Shown piece after piece: positions 6,748-15,037 of a DNA stretch of 32,657 bases. This DNA is from Mollicutes bacterium (lineage in GTDB: Bacteria; Bacillota_I; Bacilli_A; RFN20; CAG-826). Position 1 is the first letter of the stretch; each line of letters starts with the position of its first letter. Made by a program: the position numbers and the translations under genes. Location of the stretch: the NCBI GenBank assembly GCA_022780025.1, contig JALEXS010000042.1:1-32657 (forward strand), written 5' to 3'. The notes beneath the pieces were generated by a model that was not told where the DNA came from, ran no database searches, and saw only the letters and a program-made list of their open reading frames with translations.

Positions 6748-8643
6748 TTATTTAAATTTTAAAATAATACCAGCGTAAGGGGCTAACTTAACACTAATCT
6801 TAAATGGTTTATTTTCTGGTCCACCATTTGATGTTACTAAATCTAAGCCATTATACGCATTACTTCCACCATAAACATCTTTATCACTATTGAATAATTC
6901 TTGATAAGTTCCTTCTCTAGTGACTCCAATATCATAACTTTCATAATAATTTGGCGTCATATTAAATATAAATATAAGATGAGAATCACCGACTCTTCTT
7001 TCAAATGCAAATACTGATTGATCTTTATTATCAACCATTAACCAATTGTAATGTACTGGATTATATTCTTCAAAATACATTGCAGGTTCATGACGATAAA
7101 TTAAATTTAAATCTCTTACTAATCTAGAAACACTATCATGCTTTGGGTAACGTTTTAATTCCCAAGGTAAGGATTTATTCTCGTTCCATTCATCAAAACT
7201 AGCAAGTTCATTACCCATGAAATTTAATTTTTTACCTGGATGAGCAAATTGATAAGTATATAAATTTCTAATCAATGCAAATTTTGTATCATAATCCCCA
7301 AACATTTTATTAATAATAGTTCCTTTTCCATGAACTACTTCGTCATGTGATAATGGTAATAAGAAATTTTCACTAAAGAAATATGCCATTGAAAAAGTTA
7401 TTTTATTATGTTCATATTTCTTATATATAGGATCTAATCCATAGTATTTTAATGTATCGTTCATCCAACCTAAATCCCACTTATAGTCGAATCCTAATCC
7501 ACCATATTCAAGTGGTTTAGTAACACCAGTGAAATCTGTACTATCTTCAGCAATCATCATAACACTATCGTGTAAAATGTGCATTTTACCATTTAATCGG
7601 CGAATAAATTCAGTTGCTCCATAATTTTCGCCACTATTTTTATTGCCTTCCCAATAAACAATATTACTGACTGCATCGACTCTAATGCCATCGAAATGGA
7701 AATATTCAATAAAATAATTCATAGCACTCATTAAGAAACTTCTAACTGGGTCTTTGCCTAAATCGAATTGTAAACTACCCCATGGGCTATATTTATGTTC
7801 ATTATCATATTCATATAAACAAGTGCCATCAAAATGACAAAGAGCAAATTCATCTGTAGCAAAATGGACAGGTGCAAAATCTAAAATAACACCGATTCCA
7901 GCTTGATGTAATCTATCAACAAAAGACATAAGTTGCATAGGATTTCCATATCTACTATCAACGCTATAAAAACCAGTTGATTGATATCCCCAAGATCCAT
8001 CAAAAGGATATTGAGTGATAGGCATTATTTCAACATGAGTATAACCGAGCGCTTTTAAATAAGGAATTAAGAAATCAGCAATTTCTTCATATGATAAATT
8101 TCTATTATCAATCTTTCCTTTCCAAGATCCTAAATGCATCTCGTAAATTGACATTGGTTGATCAAAATTTCTAGTTCTATGTTTTAAAAATGGTCTATCA
8201 TGCCATATAAATCCATCTATATTAAATAATCTAGAACAACTTCCTGGTCTATATTCACTAAAGAAAGCAAAAGGATCTGCTTTATCAACATAAACTCCTC
8301 TAGCATCTTTGAAATGATACTTATAAAAACTGTAATTATGTAAATTTGGAATAAAGATTTCAAAAACCCCAGCTTCATCAATCTTTTCCATTTTATGAAT
8401 TTTGCAATCCCAATTATTAAAGTCACCAATAACACTAACATCTTCTGCCATAGGTGCATATAATCTAAAAACTACACCCTCAACAGTAGTCATTACCTTA
8501 CTTTTTTTAGTCTTTTCAGGATTCTTTTTTAAAGGTACCAAAATTTCAGTCTCAATTTCTCTTTTAACAAAATGAGCACCAAAATAATTGAAAGCTTCAA
8601 TACATTGTCCGTTCAAATAATCATAAAGCAATCCGTAAGCCAT
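6748..8643 (-). CDS. glgB: 1,4-alpha-glucan branching enzyme (GH13)
   Basis: A 631-residue branching enzyme that cuts alpha-1,4 chains and rejoins them as alpha-1,6 branches. A short N-terminal region is followed by a CBM48-type domain from about residue 52 (VFRLYAPMAEDVSVIGDFNNWD) and a GH13 barrel. The four GH13 signature regions are seen: DFAPVH at 255-260, GIRVDAV at 319-325 with nucleophile D323, IAEDST at 364-369 with acid/base E366, and LSHDEVVHGK at 431-440 with D434. It is shorter than enterobacterial GlgB, as usual in Firmicutes. AAGGAGA precedes the ATG. It heads a two-gene operon with glgP, which suggests stored glucan is branched and then degraded; the synthase must be elsewhere or absent. 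Confidence 0.95.
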   Translation of the reverse strand: MAYGLLYDYLNGQCIEAFNYFGAHFVKREIETEILVPLKKNPEKTKKSKVMTTVEGVVFRLYAPMAEDVSVIGDFNNWDCKIHKMEKIDEAGVFEIFIPNLHNYSFYKYHFKDARGVYVDKADPFAFFSEYRPGSCSRLFNIDGFIWHDRPFLKHRTRNFDQPMSIYEMHLGSWKGKIDNRNLSYEEIADFLIPYLKALGYTHVEIMPITQYPFDGSWGYQSTGFYSVDSRYGNPMQLMSFVDRLHQAGIGVILDFAPVHFATDEFALCHFDGTCLYEYDNEHKYSPWGSLQFDLGKDPVRSFLMSAMNYFIEYFHFDGIRVDAVSNIVYWEGNKNSGENYGATEFIRRLNGKMHILHDSVMMIAEDSTDFTGVTKPLEYGGLGFDYKWDLGWMNDTLKYYGLDPIYKKYEHNKITFSMAYFFSENFLLPLSHDEVVHGKGTIINKMFGDYDTKFALIRNLYTYQFAHPGKKLNFMGNELASFDEWNENKSLPWELKRYPKHDSVSRLVRDLNLIYRHEPAMYFEEYNPVHYNWLMVDNKDQSVFAFERRVGDSHLIFIFNMTPNYYESYDIGVTREGTYQELFNSDKDVYGGSNAYNGLDLVTSNGGPENKPFKISVKLAPYAGIILKFK

Positions 8644-8992
8644 ATTTTTCTCCTTATATTAATAATATTATATTCTTAAAAAAATCATGCTTAAAGAATT
8701 AAATGATGTTTTTTTAGTAAAAATGTAACTTAATGTAAATATTTTCATAAATTTAGAAATTTATTTTATTTAATTTAACATTTTCATAAAATTTAGTCTT
8801 TTATTTAAAAGTCATTTAAATTAAAAAATCTAAATTTTATTAATTTTCTTCTATATCTTATTATATATAGGAAGTAGTAAAATTAAGAATTAAACACAAA
8901 GTAATGATCTAATAATATTTTCTAAAAATATTCCTTGATTTAAAGATTAATGTAGTGTTATACTTATTAGGCGATTTAAGGAGGTAAACGAG
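8644..8992. other. AT-rich divergent intergenic region between glgB and rpmB
   Basis: These 349 bases hold no convincing gene. They contain the leader regions of glgB (minus) and rpmB (plus). A 16-17 base near-repeat, ATTTTCATAAATTTAG at 8741-8756 and ATTTTCATAAAATTTAG at 8780-8796, is spaced about 40 bases. AAAATTTAG at 8788-8796 can pair with CTAAATTTT at 8830-8838. TATAAT on the minus strand at 8672-8667 is a candidate -10 for glgB without a clear -35. Base composition alone makes such AT repeats likely, so I attach no function. Confidence 0.5.
8935..8985 (+). promoter_or_regulatory. rpmB promoter and ribosome binding site
   Basis: TTGATT at 8935-8940 and TATACT at 8959-8964 are separated by 18 bases, a good vegetative promoter with start near 8971. 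AAGGAGGT at 8978-8985 is a near-consensus Shine-Dalgarno seven bases before the ATG. The 5' leader would be only about 22 bases, so no ribosomal-protein leader structure fits here. Confidence 0.65.
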
Positions 8993-9184
8993 ATGTCTAG
9001 AGTTTGTCCTATTACAGGTAAGCACCCATTAAGCGGTAATAAACGTTCACACAGTTTACGTGCAACACGTAGAAAATGGAATGTTAACTTACAAACATAT
9101 AAAGTTGAAATTAATGGCCAAGTAGTTAAAGTTAAAATGTCTGCTCGTGCTTATAAAACCCTCAATAAATCACTTGCAAAGTAA
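8993..9184 (+). CDS. rpmB: Ribosomal protein bL28
   Basis: A 63-residue basic protein with the L28 pattern: CPITGK near the N-terminus, [20 protein letters not shown] in the middle and [11 protein letters not shown] near the end. It is part of the 50S subunit near the E site. Only the first of the zinc-type cysteines is present, as in many zinc-independent forms. It stands alone, with its own promoter and a strong terminator, on the strand opposite the rpe-to-gmk block, the arrangement I recall from Bacillus subtilis. Confidence 0.96.
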   Translation: MSRVCPITGKHPLSGNKRSHSLRATRRKWNVNLQTYKVEINGQVVKVKMSARAYKTLNKSLAK

Positions 9185-9187
9185 ATT

Positions 9188-9220
9188 AAAAGTCTCAAAT
9201 TATTGAGACTTTTTATTTTA
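9188..9220. terminator. Rho-independent terminator after rpmB
   Basis: AAAAGTCTCAA at 9188-9198 pairs with TTGAGACTTTT at 9203-9213 over a four-base loop, followed by a T-rich stretch. An 11-bp perfect stem and position four bases after the rpmB stop make this a confident call. Confidence 0.85.
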
Positions 9221-9276
9221 TTTAGAATAATAATACTAATCCAACTATTTTATTTAGAATAATAAAACTAATCCAA
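9215..9276. repeat. Tandem 30-base repeat at the end of the membrane-protein gene
   Basis: The 30 bases at 9215-9244 and 9247-9276 differ at one position; the period is 32. The second copy contains the last codons and stop of the minus-strand gene ending at 9254, and the first copy lies downstream of that stop. It looks like a short slippage duplication of the gene's 3' end. Confidence 0.8.
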
Positions 9277-9910
9277 TAGGAATATAACTTAGAATTAAGT
9301 TTATAAATATACCCCATTCTAACATTGCTAAATAACAATACTTTGGTCTAGCAAATACTTCTGCATCAAATTTAACCATTTTAGCCCGGCTTTTTGATGT
9401 TTTATTACCAATTAAAATAACACTAAATATTAATTGTAGACATATTGCAACAATTGAAGCAATGCAAACACCTTTTATAACTGTATATCCTCTATCTATA
9501 CTAGAAAAATAATAAAACATTAATAAATCTAAAGCTATTTGAATACCAGTAAATGAAGATGCTAATAATAAATGTCCTTTGAAATTTGATAATTTAGTAA
9601 ATAATAATAAAACAAAAACTAAATAATCAATAATAAACATTATCATTATAATGTAGCTACTAACATAACCAAAATTTATAGCAAATAAAATAATAGGGGT
9701 TATAAAAAGTAATGAACAAATAACTAATAATAAAATAGATATTTTACCTTGTTTAGTTTTTCTTCTAAACCCATTTAATTCAAAAGGAAAATAACTTAAA
9801 AAGTGAAACTTATTACTGCCTGTTAAATTAAACATTGAAATCCATTGGCCAAAAGTTAATCCAAAAAAGAAAAGTGAAATTAATATAATTACAATAAAAG
9901 CTGTACCCAT
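9254..9910 (-). CDS. Unknown multi-pass membrane protein
   Basis: A 218-residue hydrophobic protein I do not recognise. About six spans are visible near residues 4-22, 57-79, 82-104, 113-134, 142-167 and 192-217. Two loops are long and charged: residues 24-56 (ending RRKTKQGK) and 168-190 (KTSKSRAKMVKFDAEVF). It lies three bases downstream of rpe on the same strand, so it should be co-transcribed with the conserved block, at the place where Bacillus carries thiN. It bears no resemblance to thiamine pyrophosphokinase. No catalytic motif or transporter signature was seen. Confidence 0.75.
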   Translation of the reverse strand: MGTAFIVIILISLFFFGLTFGQWISMFNLTGSNKFHFLSYFPFELNGFRRKTKQGKISILLLVICSLLFITPIILFAINFGYVSSYIIMIMFIIDYLVFVLLLFTKLSNFKGHLLLASSFTGIQIALDLLMFYYFSSIDRGYTVIKGVCIASIVAICLQLIFSVILIGNKTSKSRAKMVKFDAEVFARPKYCYLAMLEWGIFINLILSYIPIGLVLLF

Positions 9911-9913
9911 AAA

Positions 9914-10570
9914 CTACTCTCCTAAAATTAAACTAACTGCTACTTTTTTATCAGTAGCTTTTGCTAAATAACTTCCACAAACTAAAAGATTTGCTCCGCT
10001 ATTAAATATAGCTTTTGCATTATCACTTTTAATTCCGCCATCAACTTCAATTATATAATTAAGTCCTTTATTTTTTCTAAAGGTGTCTAAATCCCCAATC
10101 TTTTTGTAAGAATTGAGAATAAATGATTGTCCACCAAAGCCAGGTTCAACAGACATAACTAATACTAAATCAATCATTGGTAGGTATTTTATAATCGCTT
10201 CGACAGGTGTATTAGGTTTAATAGAAATCCCACATTTACAACCAAAACTATGAATATAATTAATTAAATCAATAATCTCATTATCACTATTTATAGCTTC
10301 ATAATGAAATGTAATTATATCAGCTTTAGCTTTAGCAAATTGTTCAACATAATCTTTAGGATTTGTAATCATTAAATGTACATCATTTATTAAATTATGT
10401 TTTTTATTAATCGTAGATAAAATATGAGGTCCAAAGCTAATATTATTAACAAAATGGCCATCCATTACATCGTAATGTAAATATTTAACTCCGCTATTAA
10501 AAATATTTTCTAAATCTAATTCTAAGTTAGAAAAGTCACTTGATAATATTGAATAAGATAGTTCTTTCAT
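9914..10570 (-). CDS. rpe: Ribulose-phosphate 3-epimerase
   Basis: A TIM-barrel enzyme of 218 residues that interconverts ribulose-5-phosphate and xylulose-5-phosphate in the pentose phosphate pathway. Key residues are present: Ser8 in SILSSDF, His32 and Asp34 in HYDVMDGHF, His65 and Met67 in VHLMI, the MSVEPGFGGQSF loop at 139-150 and Asp177 in VDGGI. The length is normal. It follows the kinase gene by 21 bases and precedes the unknown membrane protein, all on the minus strand. In Bacillus rsgA sits between prkC and rpe; here it is absent. The ribosome binding site is weak. Confidence 0.95.
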   Translation of the reverse strand: MKELSYSILSSDFSNLELDLENIFNSGVKYLHYDVMDGHFVNNISFGPHILSTINKKHNLINDVHLMITNPKDYVEQFAKAKADIITFHYEAINSDNEIIDLINYIHSFGCKCGISIKPNTPVEAIIKYLPMIDLVLVMSVEPGFGGQSFILNSYKKIGDLDTFRKNKGLNYIIEVDGGIKSDNAKAIFNSGANLLVCGSYLAKATDKKVAVSLILGE

Positions 10571-10591
10571 ACCGTTATTTTACCACATCTT

Positions 10592-11482
10592 CTAGTTGGA
10601 TGATAATCCAAAAATTCTTGCTAATAGACTTCTTCCTTGTTTCATAGCTTTTTTATTCTTATATAAATTTAAAATATCATCTCTCATCTGTTTAACAGTT
10701 TTATATCTAACACGTAAATCTTTATCTACAGCTTTAAAAAATATCTTTTCAGCTTCTTTTGGTAAAGAAGGAATTATTTTTAAAGGACTAGGCATGACTT
10801 CTTTTACATGTTTAATTGCAATATCATTAGGATTATCACCATCGAAAGGTACATTTCCAGTAATTAATTCAAAAAATAATATTCCTAAAGCATAAATATC
10901 ACTTTGATAACTTCCACCAGCTTTTCCAGTAACAAGTTCTGGAGCTAAATATTGAGCAGTACCAGCAATTTTTTTATTCTCATTAATATTTAAATTACTA
11001 TCTAATAATATAGATATACCAAAATCACCAATTTTCACAGATCCATCAGGTAAAATATAAACATTAGAACTTTTAATATCTCTATGAATTATCTTTTTAG
11101 AATGAATATAAATTAAAGAGTCACAAAGTTGGAGCATAATTGAACAAGCTTCGTTAATCGTATAAGCTCCTTTAAAATCAAGTGAATCTCTTAAAGTTTG
11201 TCCTTTAACAAATTCATTTACAATAAATAAAGTTTTATCATATTCGCCATAATCATAGATTTTAACTATATTTGGATGATTTAAAGCACTAGAAAATCTA
11301 GCTTCATTTTGAAATCTTATAATATTATCTACTTTTTTTAAGGCTTCAGGTTTTAAAAATTTTATTGCAACATTTCTTTTTAATATGAAGTCTCTAGCTT
11401 CATATACATTACTCATTCCACCTTTTCCAATTGTAGCAACTATCTTATATCGTTCACTTACTATATCATTAATTCTTATCAT
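10592..11482 (-). CDS. Serine/threonine protein kinase, PrkC-like but without membrane and PASTA parts
   Basis: A Hanks-type kinase of 296 residues. All catalytic elements are present: glycine loop GKGGMSNVYEA (19-29), K41 in VAIK, E60 of helix C, HRDIKSSN at 133-140 with D135 and N140, DFG at 153-155 and APE at 180-182. Activation-loop Thr175 is a likely autophosphorylation site. The kinase domain ends near residue 275 and only about 20 residues follow. Typical PrkC/StkP proteins continue through a transmembrane helix into several PASTA repeats that sense peptidoglycan; here both are missing, and the sequence after the stop gives no sign of a broken continuation before rpe. GGAG precedes the ATG, and the start overlaps prpC by 14 bases. 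The location identifies it as the prkC orthologue, but it should be a soluble enzyme with a different input. Confidence 0.9.
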   Translation of the reverse strand: MIRINDIVSERYKIVATIGKGGMSNVYEARDFILKRNVAIKFLKPEALKKVDNIIRFQNEARFSSALNHPNIVKIYDYGEYDKTLFIVNEFVKGQTLRDSLDFKGAYTINEACSIMLQLCDSLIYIHSKKIIHRDIKSSNVYILPDGSVKIGDFGISILLDSNLNINENKKIAGTAQYLAPELVTGKAGGSYQSDIYALGILFFELITGNVPFDGDNPNDIAIKHVKEVMPSPLKIIPSLPKEAEKIFFKAVDKDLRVRYKTVKQMRDDILNLYKNKKAMKQGRSLLARIFGLSSN

Positions 11483-12227
11483 CTATACACTCCCAAAGAG
11501 CAACAGAGATATTATCACTACCACCGTTAAAATTAGCGACATTAATTAAACTATTAACTTTAGTTTCAGTAGAATCATCAGTTCTTAAGATATTTTCAAT
11601 ATCTGGCGTATTAACATTGTTATATAAGCCATCACTACATAATAAAATACTTTCTTTATTATATTTATATACTTTTATATTTAAACTAATTGAAGGATAA
11701 ATACCAACAGCATTAATTAAAACATGACGTTTAGGATGTGTTTTAATTTCATCTTCTTTTATTTGCCCACTATTATATAAATAATTAGCATAAGTTTCAT
11801 CTTCACTTAATTGTTTAAATTCTTTTTTGGATAAAATATAACATCTACTATCACCAGCATTTGCAATTATTAAATTATTATTATAAAGAAAAGCCAATAT
11901 AATAGTTGTTCCCATTCCTTTATAATTTGCATCAGAATAACTTAAATCATATAACTTTTTATTTATAATCTTTAAACTATGTCTAATAAAATGGATACAA
12001 TCTAATGTTGAATAAAATTTCTTTCTTTTCTTAAAAGCATCAGTTAATGCATTAATAACTTCTAAACTAGCAAAGTCACCTTTATTAGCACCACCCATTC
12101 CATCAGTAACCACCATTAAAAGATCACCATTACTATTAATAAGTATTTTGGATTCATCTTCGTTAGATATTCTTACTTTTCCTAAATCTTTTTTGTAAGA
12201 GAATGTACCATTAAATTTGTGTTTCAT
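11469..12227 (-). CDS. prpC: PP2C-type protein phosphatase, partner of the kinase
   Basis: A metal-dependent Ser/Thr phosphatase of 252 residues, the usual length of bacterial PrpC/Stp. Metal-binding and family motifs are in order: NEDE near residue 22, DGMGG at 42-46, NAGDSRCYIL near 117-126, CSDGLYNN near 197 and GGSDNIS near 234. It reverses phosphorylation by the neighbouring kinase. Its end overlaps the kinase start by 14 bases and its own start overlaps rlmN by 17 bases, with AAGAG seven bases before the ATG, so production of the three is tightly linked. All catalytic aspartates appear intact. Confidence 0.93.
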   Translation of the reverse strand: MKHKFNGTFSYKKDLGKVRISNEDESKILINSNGDLLMVVTDGMGGANKGDFASLEVINALTDAFKKRKKFYSTLDCIHFIRHSLKIINKKLYDLSYSDANYKGMGTTIILAFLYNNNLIIANAGDSRCYILSKKEFKQLSEDETYANYLYNSGQIKEDEIKTHPKRHVLINAVGIYPSISLNIKVYKYNKESILLCSDGLYNNVNTPDIENILRTDDSTETKVNSLINVANFNGGSDNISVALWECIDDKN

Positions 12228-13248
12228 GTTTTGCTCTTAATTGACCACAAGCGGCATCTATATCAGTGCCAAATTCTTTACGAATAGTGACGTTGATGCC
12301 TCTTTTCATTAACGTATCCATAAAATCATGGACTCTTTTTTCATCACTACGTTTATATTTTAATTCATTAACAGGATTAAAAGGTATTAAATTTACATAA
12401 GCTAATGTACCTTTTATTAAATTCGCTAATTCTATAGCACATTCTTTACTATCATTAACATCTTTTAATAAGATATATTCAAAAGTAACTCTTCTTTGAG
12501 CTACCTTTTCATAATATTTTACAGCATCCATTAATTCATCAAGAGGATATTTCCTATTAATAGGCATAATTTTATTTCTTAATTCATTATTAGGTGCATG
12601 TAAAGAAATAGCTAAATTAATTTGTAATCCTTCATTAGCATAATCTCTAATTTTCTCGATTAATCCACATGTTGAAACAGTAATATGTCTAGCTCCAATA
12701 GCTAATCCATGAGGATGATTTAATATTCTAATAAAATCCATTACATTATCATAATTATCAAAAGGTTCACCAGTTCCCATTACAACAACGTGAGTAACTC
12801 TTTTTTCTTCATCTTTTAATAAATTATTTAATACTAAAACTTGACCTATTAGTTCATCAACTGTAAGTGCTCTTTTCTTTTTAAGTAATCCTGAAGCACA
12901 AAAGCAGCATCCCATATTGCAACCAACTTCACTAGTTACACAAGCAACATTTCCATAATTATATCGCATAAGAACAGTTTCAATTTTATTACCATCATTA
13001 AGTTCTAATAATAATTTGATTGTGCCATCACTTGAAACTTGCTTTGTAAATATTTTAGGAATTTCTAAGCAATATTCTTTCTTTAAAGTTTCTCTAAAAG
13101 ACAAAGAAATATCACTCATTTCATCGAAATTAGTGACACCTTTTTCATAAATCCACTTAAAAAGTTGTGTCGCTCTAAATTTCTTTTGACCGACACTAAC
13201 CATTTTATCTTCTAATTTATTTAATGAATAAGAATATAAGTTAAGCAT
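12211..13248 (-). CDS. rlmN: 23S rRNA (A2503-C2)/tRNA (A37-C2) methyltransferase, radical SAM
   Basis: A 345-residue RlmN. The radical SAM cluster motif is C110, C114, C117 (CNMGCCFC), followed by a glycine-rich GTGEP SAM segment. The mechanistic cysteine in the C-terminal GTDIDAACGQLR is present, as is an N-terminal helical RNA-binding region. It adds the C2 methyl group at A2503 in the peptidyl transferase centre and in some bacteria at A37 of tRNA. The start overlaps the end of the rsmB-like gene by eight bases. All catalytic residues are kept, in contrast to the neighbouring methyltransferase homologue. Confidence 0.96.
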   Translation of the reverse strand: MLNLYSYSLNKLEDKMVSVGQKKFRATQLFKWIYEKGVTNFDEMSDISLSFRETLKKEYCLEIPKIFTKQVSSDGTIKLLLELNDGNKIETVLMRYNYGNVACVTSEVGCNMGCCFCASGLLKKKRALTVDELIGQVLVLNNLLKDEEKRVTHVVVMGTGEPFDNYDNVMDFIRILNHPHGLAIGARHITVSTCGLIEKIRDYANEGLQINLAISLHAPNNELRNKIMPINRKYPLDELMDAVKYYEKVAQRRVTFEYILLKDVNDSKECAIELANLIKGTLAYVNLIPFNPVNELKYKRSDEKRVHDFMDTLMKRGINVTIRKEFGTDIDAACGQLRAKHETQI

Positions 13249-14512
13249 TATCTTTCTTTCTTAAAATAGCGTAGTAGAAAATAGAATTATTTTCATTTGG
13301 TAAATATTGTTTTTCTTTAATTAATTCGAATTCTGCATGGTTTTCTAAAAAATTAGCGACTAATTTATTAGTTTCTTTTAAGCCTAAAGTATCAACGCAA
13401 TATACTAAATATCCACCATCAGAAACATACTTAGCACCACTTTCTAAGCTAAGATTTTCACTAGCAATATATTCATCTAATTTATTAGAATCAAATATAA
13501 CACTATAATCTGGGCTATTTCTTAATTTATCAAATTCACTACTTTTAGCAAACATGACAAATAAATCTTGTTTCTTAGAAATTAAAGAATCTAAACTATC
13601 TGGTTGAGCTTCATTGAAATATAAATTCTTTAAACCATAAGTTTTCTTAATATTTAATAATTCATAATTATCTTTTAAAGCACTAGCAATAATTGTAGCT
13701 TGATTTCCTTCTTTATTATATTTAGCAACAATTGGCATATAAATAAAGGATCTACCACCTAAATATATTGTATAATTTGAATGTTTTAAATTTGGTAATT
13801 CATTTAATAAATCTAAATATGATAATTGAATTGGTAATAAAACTTTTTCTTTAATAGCTTGAGTTTTTCTAAAACTACCTTTGCCTTTATATTCATAAGT
13901 TCCATTATCACAAAGTTCAAAATCATTTAATAATTGTTTATCACTTTCAGTAATATCTTTTAAAGAATTGAGCCATAAATTTTGAGTAGGAACTCTTGAA
14001 ATTAATCTACAAGAAGCTAAACCATTTTCACTTCCATAATATTTAATCATCATTTTGACAAACCATTCAGGTAAATTAAATTTCATGCTGAAATATGCCA
14101 TACTACCTTTTCTTATATTTGTAGATGGGAATGCATAAGCTTTTTTATCCTTACAAATTCCATTTAAAACTGTAATTTGATCATTACTAACGTTTATATC
14201 TTTCTTAAGTAATTCTTCTTTTAAATAATTTAAAGCATCTTCTTCACTACAAGATTTAACAAATGCATTATTTACAAAATATAAACCTGTGATAAGTAAA
14301 ACATCAAAATCATTTTTACCAAAAACAAATTCAGTAGCTTTTCTAATAAAATAGTAATTTCTTAAAAAAGATCCAACTAAATTTAAACAAATATATTTGT
14401 CTTTATCAGTTAGTTTTTCCTTATTGCATCTTTGATTAATCAATGCAAAATAATCCTTTTTCTCTTTTAATACGATAGTTAATACATCTTTACAAATTCC
14501 AAAATAGTTCAT
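13241..14512 (-). CDS. RsmB-like protein with lost methyltransferase motifs (probable pseudoenzyme)
   Basis: The 423-residue protein has the layout and position of RsmB (Sun), the 16S rRNA m5C967 methyltransferase. The N-terminal NusB-like domain fits (LVGSFLRNYYFIRKATEFV at 45-63; VLLITGLYFVNNAF at 71-84), as does the linker FNLPEWFVKMMIKYYG at 145-160. The catalytic half aligns but key motifs are gone. The SAM loop, normally CAAPGGKT, reads YLGGRS at 250-255. The DAPCSG motif reads DSNKLD at 341-346. The YSTCS motif reads YCVDT at 371-375, putting Asp374 where the catalytic cysteine belongs. The C-terminal GGYLVY and VANFLENHAEFEL still match. The frame is open and full length, so it is selected for something other than this chemistry, perhaps RNA binding. 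Another active RsmB could exist elsewhere. Confidence 0.8.
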   Translation of the reverse strand: MNYFGICKDVLTIVLKEKKDYFALINQRCNKEKLTDKDKYICLNLVGSFLRNYYFIRKATEFVFGKNDFDVLLITGLYFVNNAFVKSCSEEDALNYLKEELLKKDINVSNDQITVLNGICKDKKAYAFPSTNIRKGSMAYFSMKFNLPEWFVKMMIKYYGSENGLASCRLISRVPTQNLWLNSLKDITESDKQLLNDFELCDNGTYEYKGKGSFRKTQAIKEKVLLPIQLSYLDLLNELPNLKHSNYTIYLGGRSFIYMPIVAKYNKEGNQATIIASALKDNYELLNIKKTYGLKNLYFNEAQPDSLDSLISKKQDLFVMFAKSSEFDKLRNSPDYSVIFDSNKLDEYIASENLSLESGAKYVSDGGYLVYCVDTLGLKETNKLVANFLENHAEFELIKEKQYLPNENNSIFYYAILRKKDNA

Positions 14513-14514
14513 TT

Positions 14515-14988
14515 TTATTTACCTTTCCCATTAATTTTATCTTCAAAGCCTTCAAAAACATTACCTAAATAAGGCTCGATAGTACCTTCTTCATCTTCAT
14601 CTTCACATTCTTCATCATAATCTTCTTCATAAACAAGATTTTCTTCTGTCATAAAACGTGGATGTTCATTATTTATAAATTCATAATAATTATCTTGTGA
14701 ATAATAATTAAAAATTATTTCCATATTTATGCATGCGTCTTTTAAAAATTGGTGAAGGATTTTGCATGCTTCTTTTTCCATTACCTTTACTTTCATTGGA
14801 GCTTCAACTTTAACAAGAATGTTCCAAGTATTTTGTTCTACACCATCATGTATGTATAAGCATTCTGGACAATAAAAATTGATTTTGTCTTTACTAGTTT
14901 CATAGATGTCTGCAAGTTTTGGAGTAACATCTTTACTAATTCCTCTTACAACATATGGGTCTAAACCTAAAATTGATATAGTTATCAT
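14515..14988 (-). CDS. DUF1904-like protein with acidic tail
   Basis: A 157-residue protein. The first 110 or so residues resemble the small DUF1904 family: an N-terminal strand with PYVVRGISKDVTPKLADI, a central YIHDG and a final QDNYYEFINNEHPRF that recalls the family's ENYYENGEHF ending. The function of that family is not known. Residues 115-140 form a very acidic tail rich in Glu and Asp, which I do not recall in the family. It lies between priA and the rsmB-like gene, where Bacillus has def and fmt, with two bases before the next gene. An AGAGGT ribosome binding site precedes the ATG, with a perfect hairpin just upstream. Confidence 0.6.
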   Translation of the reverse strand: MITISILGLDPYVVRGISKDVTPKLADIYETSKDKINFYCPECLYIHDGVEQNTWNILVKVEAPMKVKVMEKEACKILHQFLKDACINMEIIFNYYSQDNYYEFINNEHPRFMTEENLVYEEDYDEECEDEDEEGTIEPYLGNVFEGFEDKINGKGK

Positions 14989-15002
14989 CTTTTTACCTCT
15001 AC

Positions 15003-15023
15003 TTAATAATCTTAGATTATTAA
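15003..15023 (-). other. Perfect 9-bp hairpin between priA and the DUF1904-like gene
   Basis: TTAATAATC at 15003-15011 pairs with GATTATTAA at 15015-15023 across three bases. Read in the direction of transcription (minus) it is followed immediately by GTAGAGGT, the ribosome binding site, and not by a U-tract. It resembles the hairpin at 3263-3286 in position. Confidence 0.45.
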
Positions 15024-15037
15024 TAAAAATTTTTCAA

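Noticed and set aside
8217-8459. An 80-residue frame on the minus strand inside glgB
   Set aside because: It lies wholly within the well-supported glgB gene on the same strand in another frame and has no ribosome binding site or family match.
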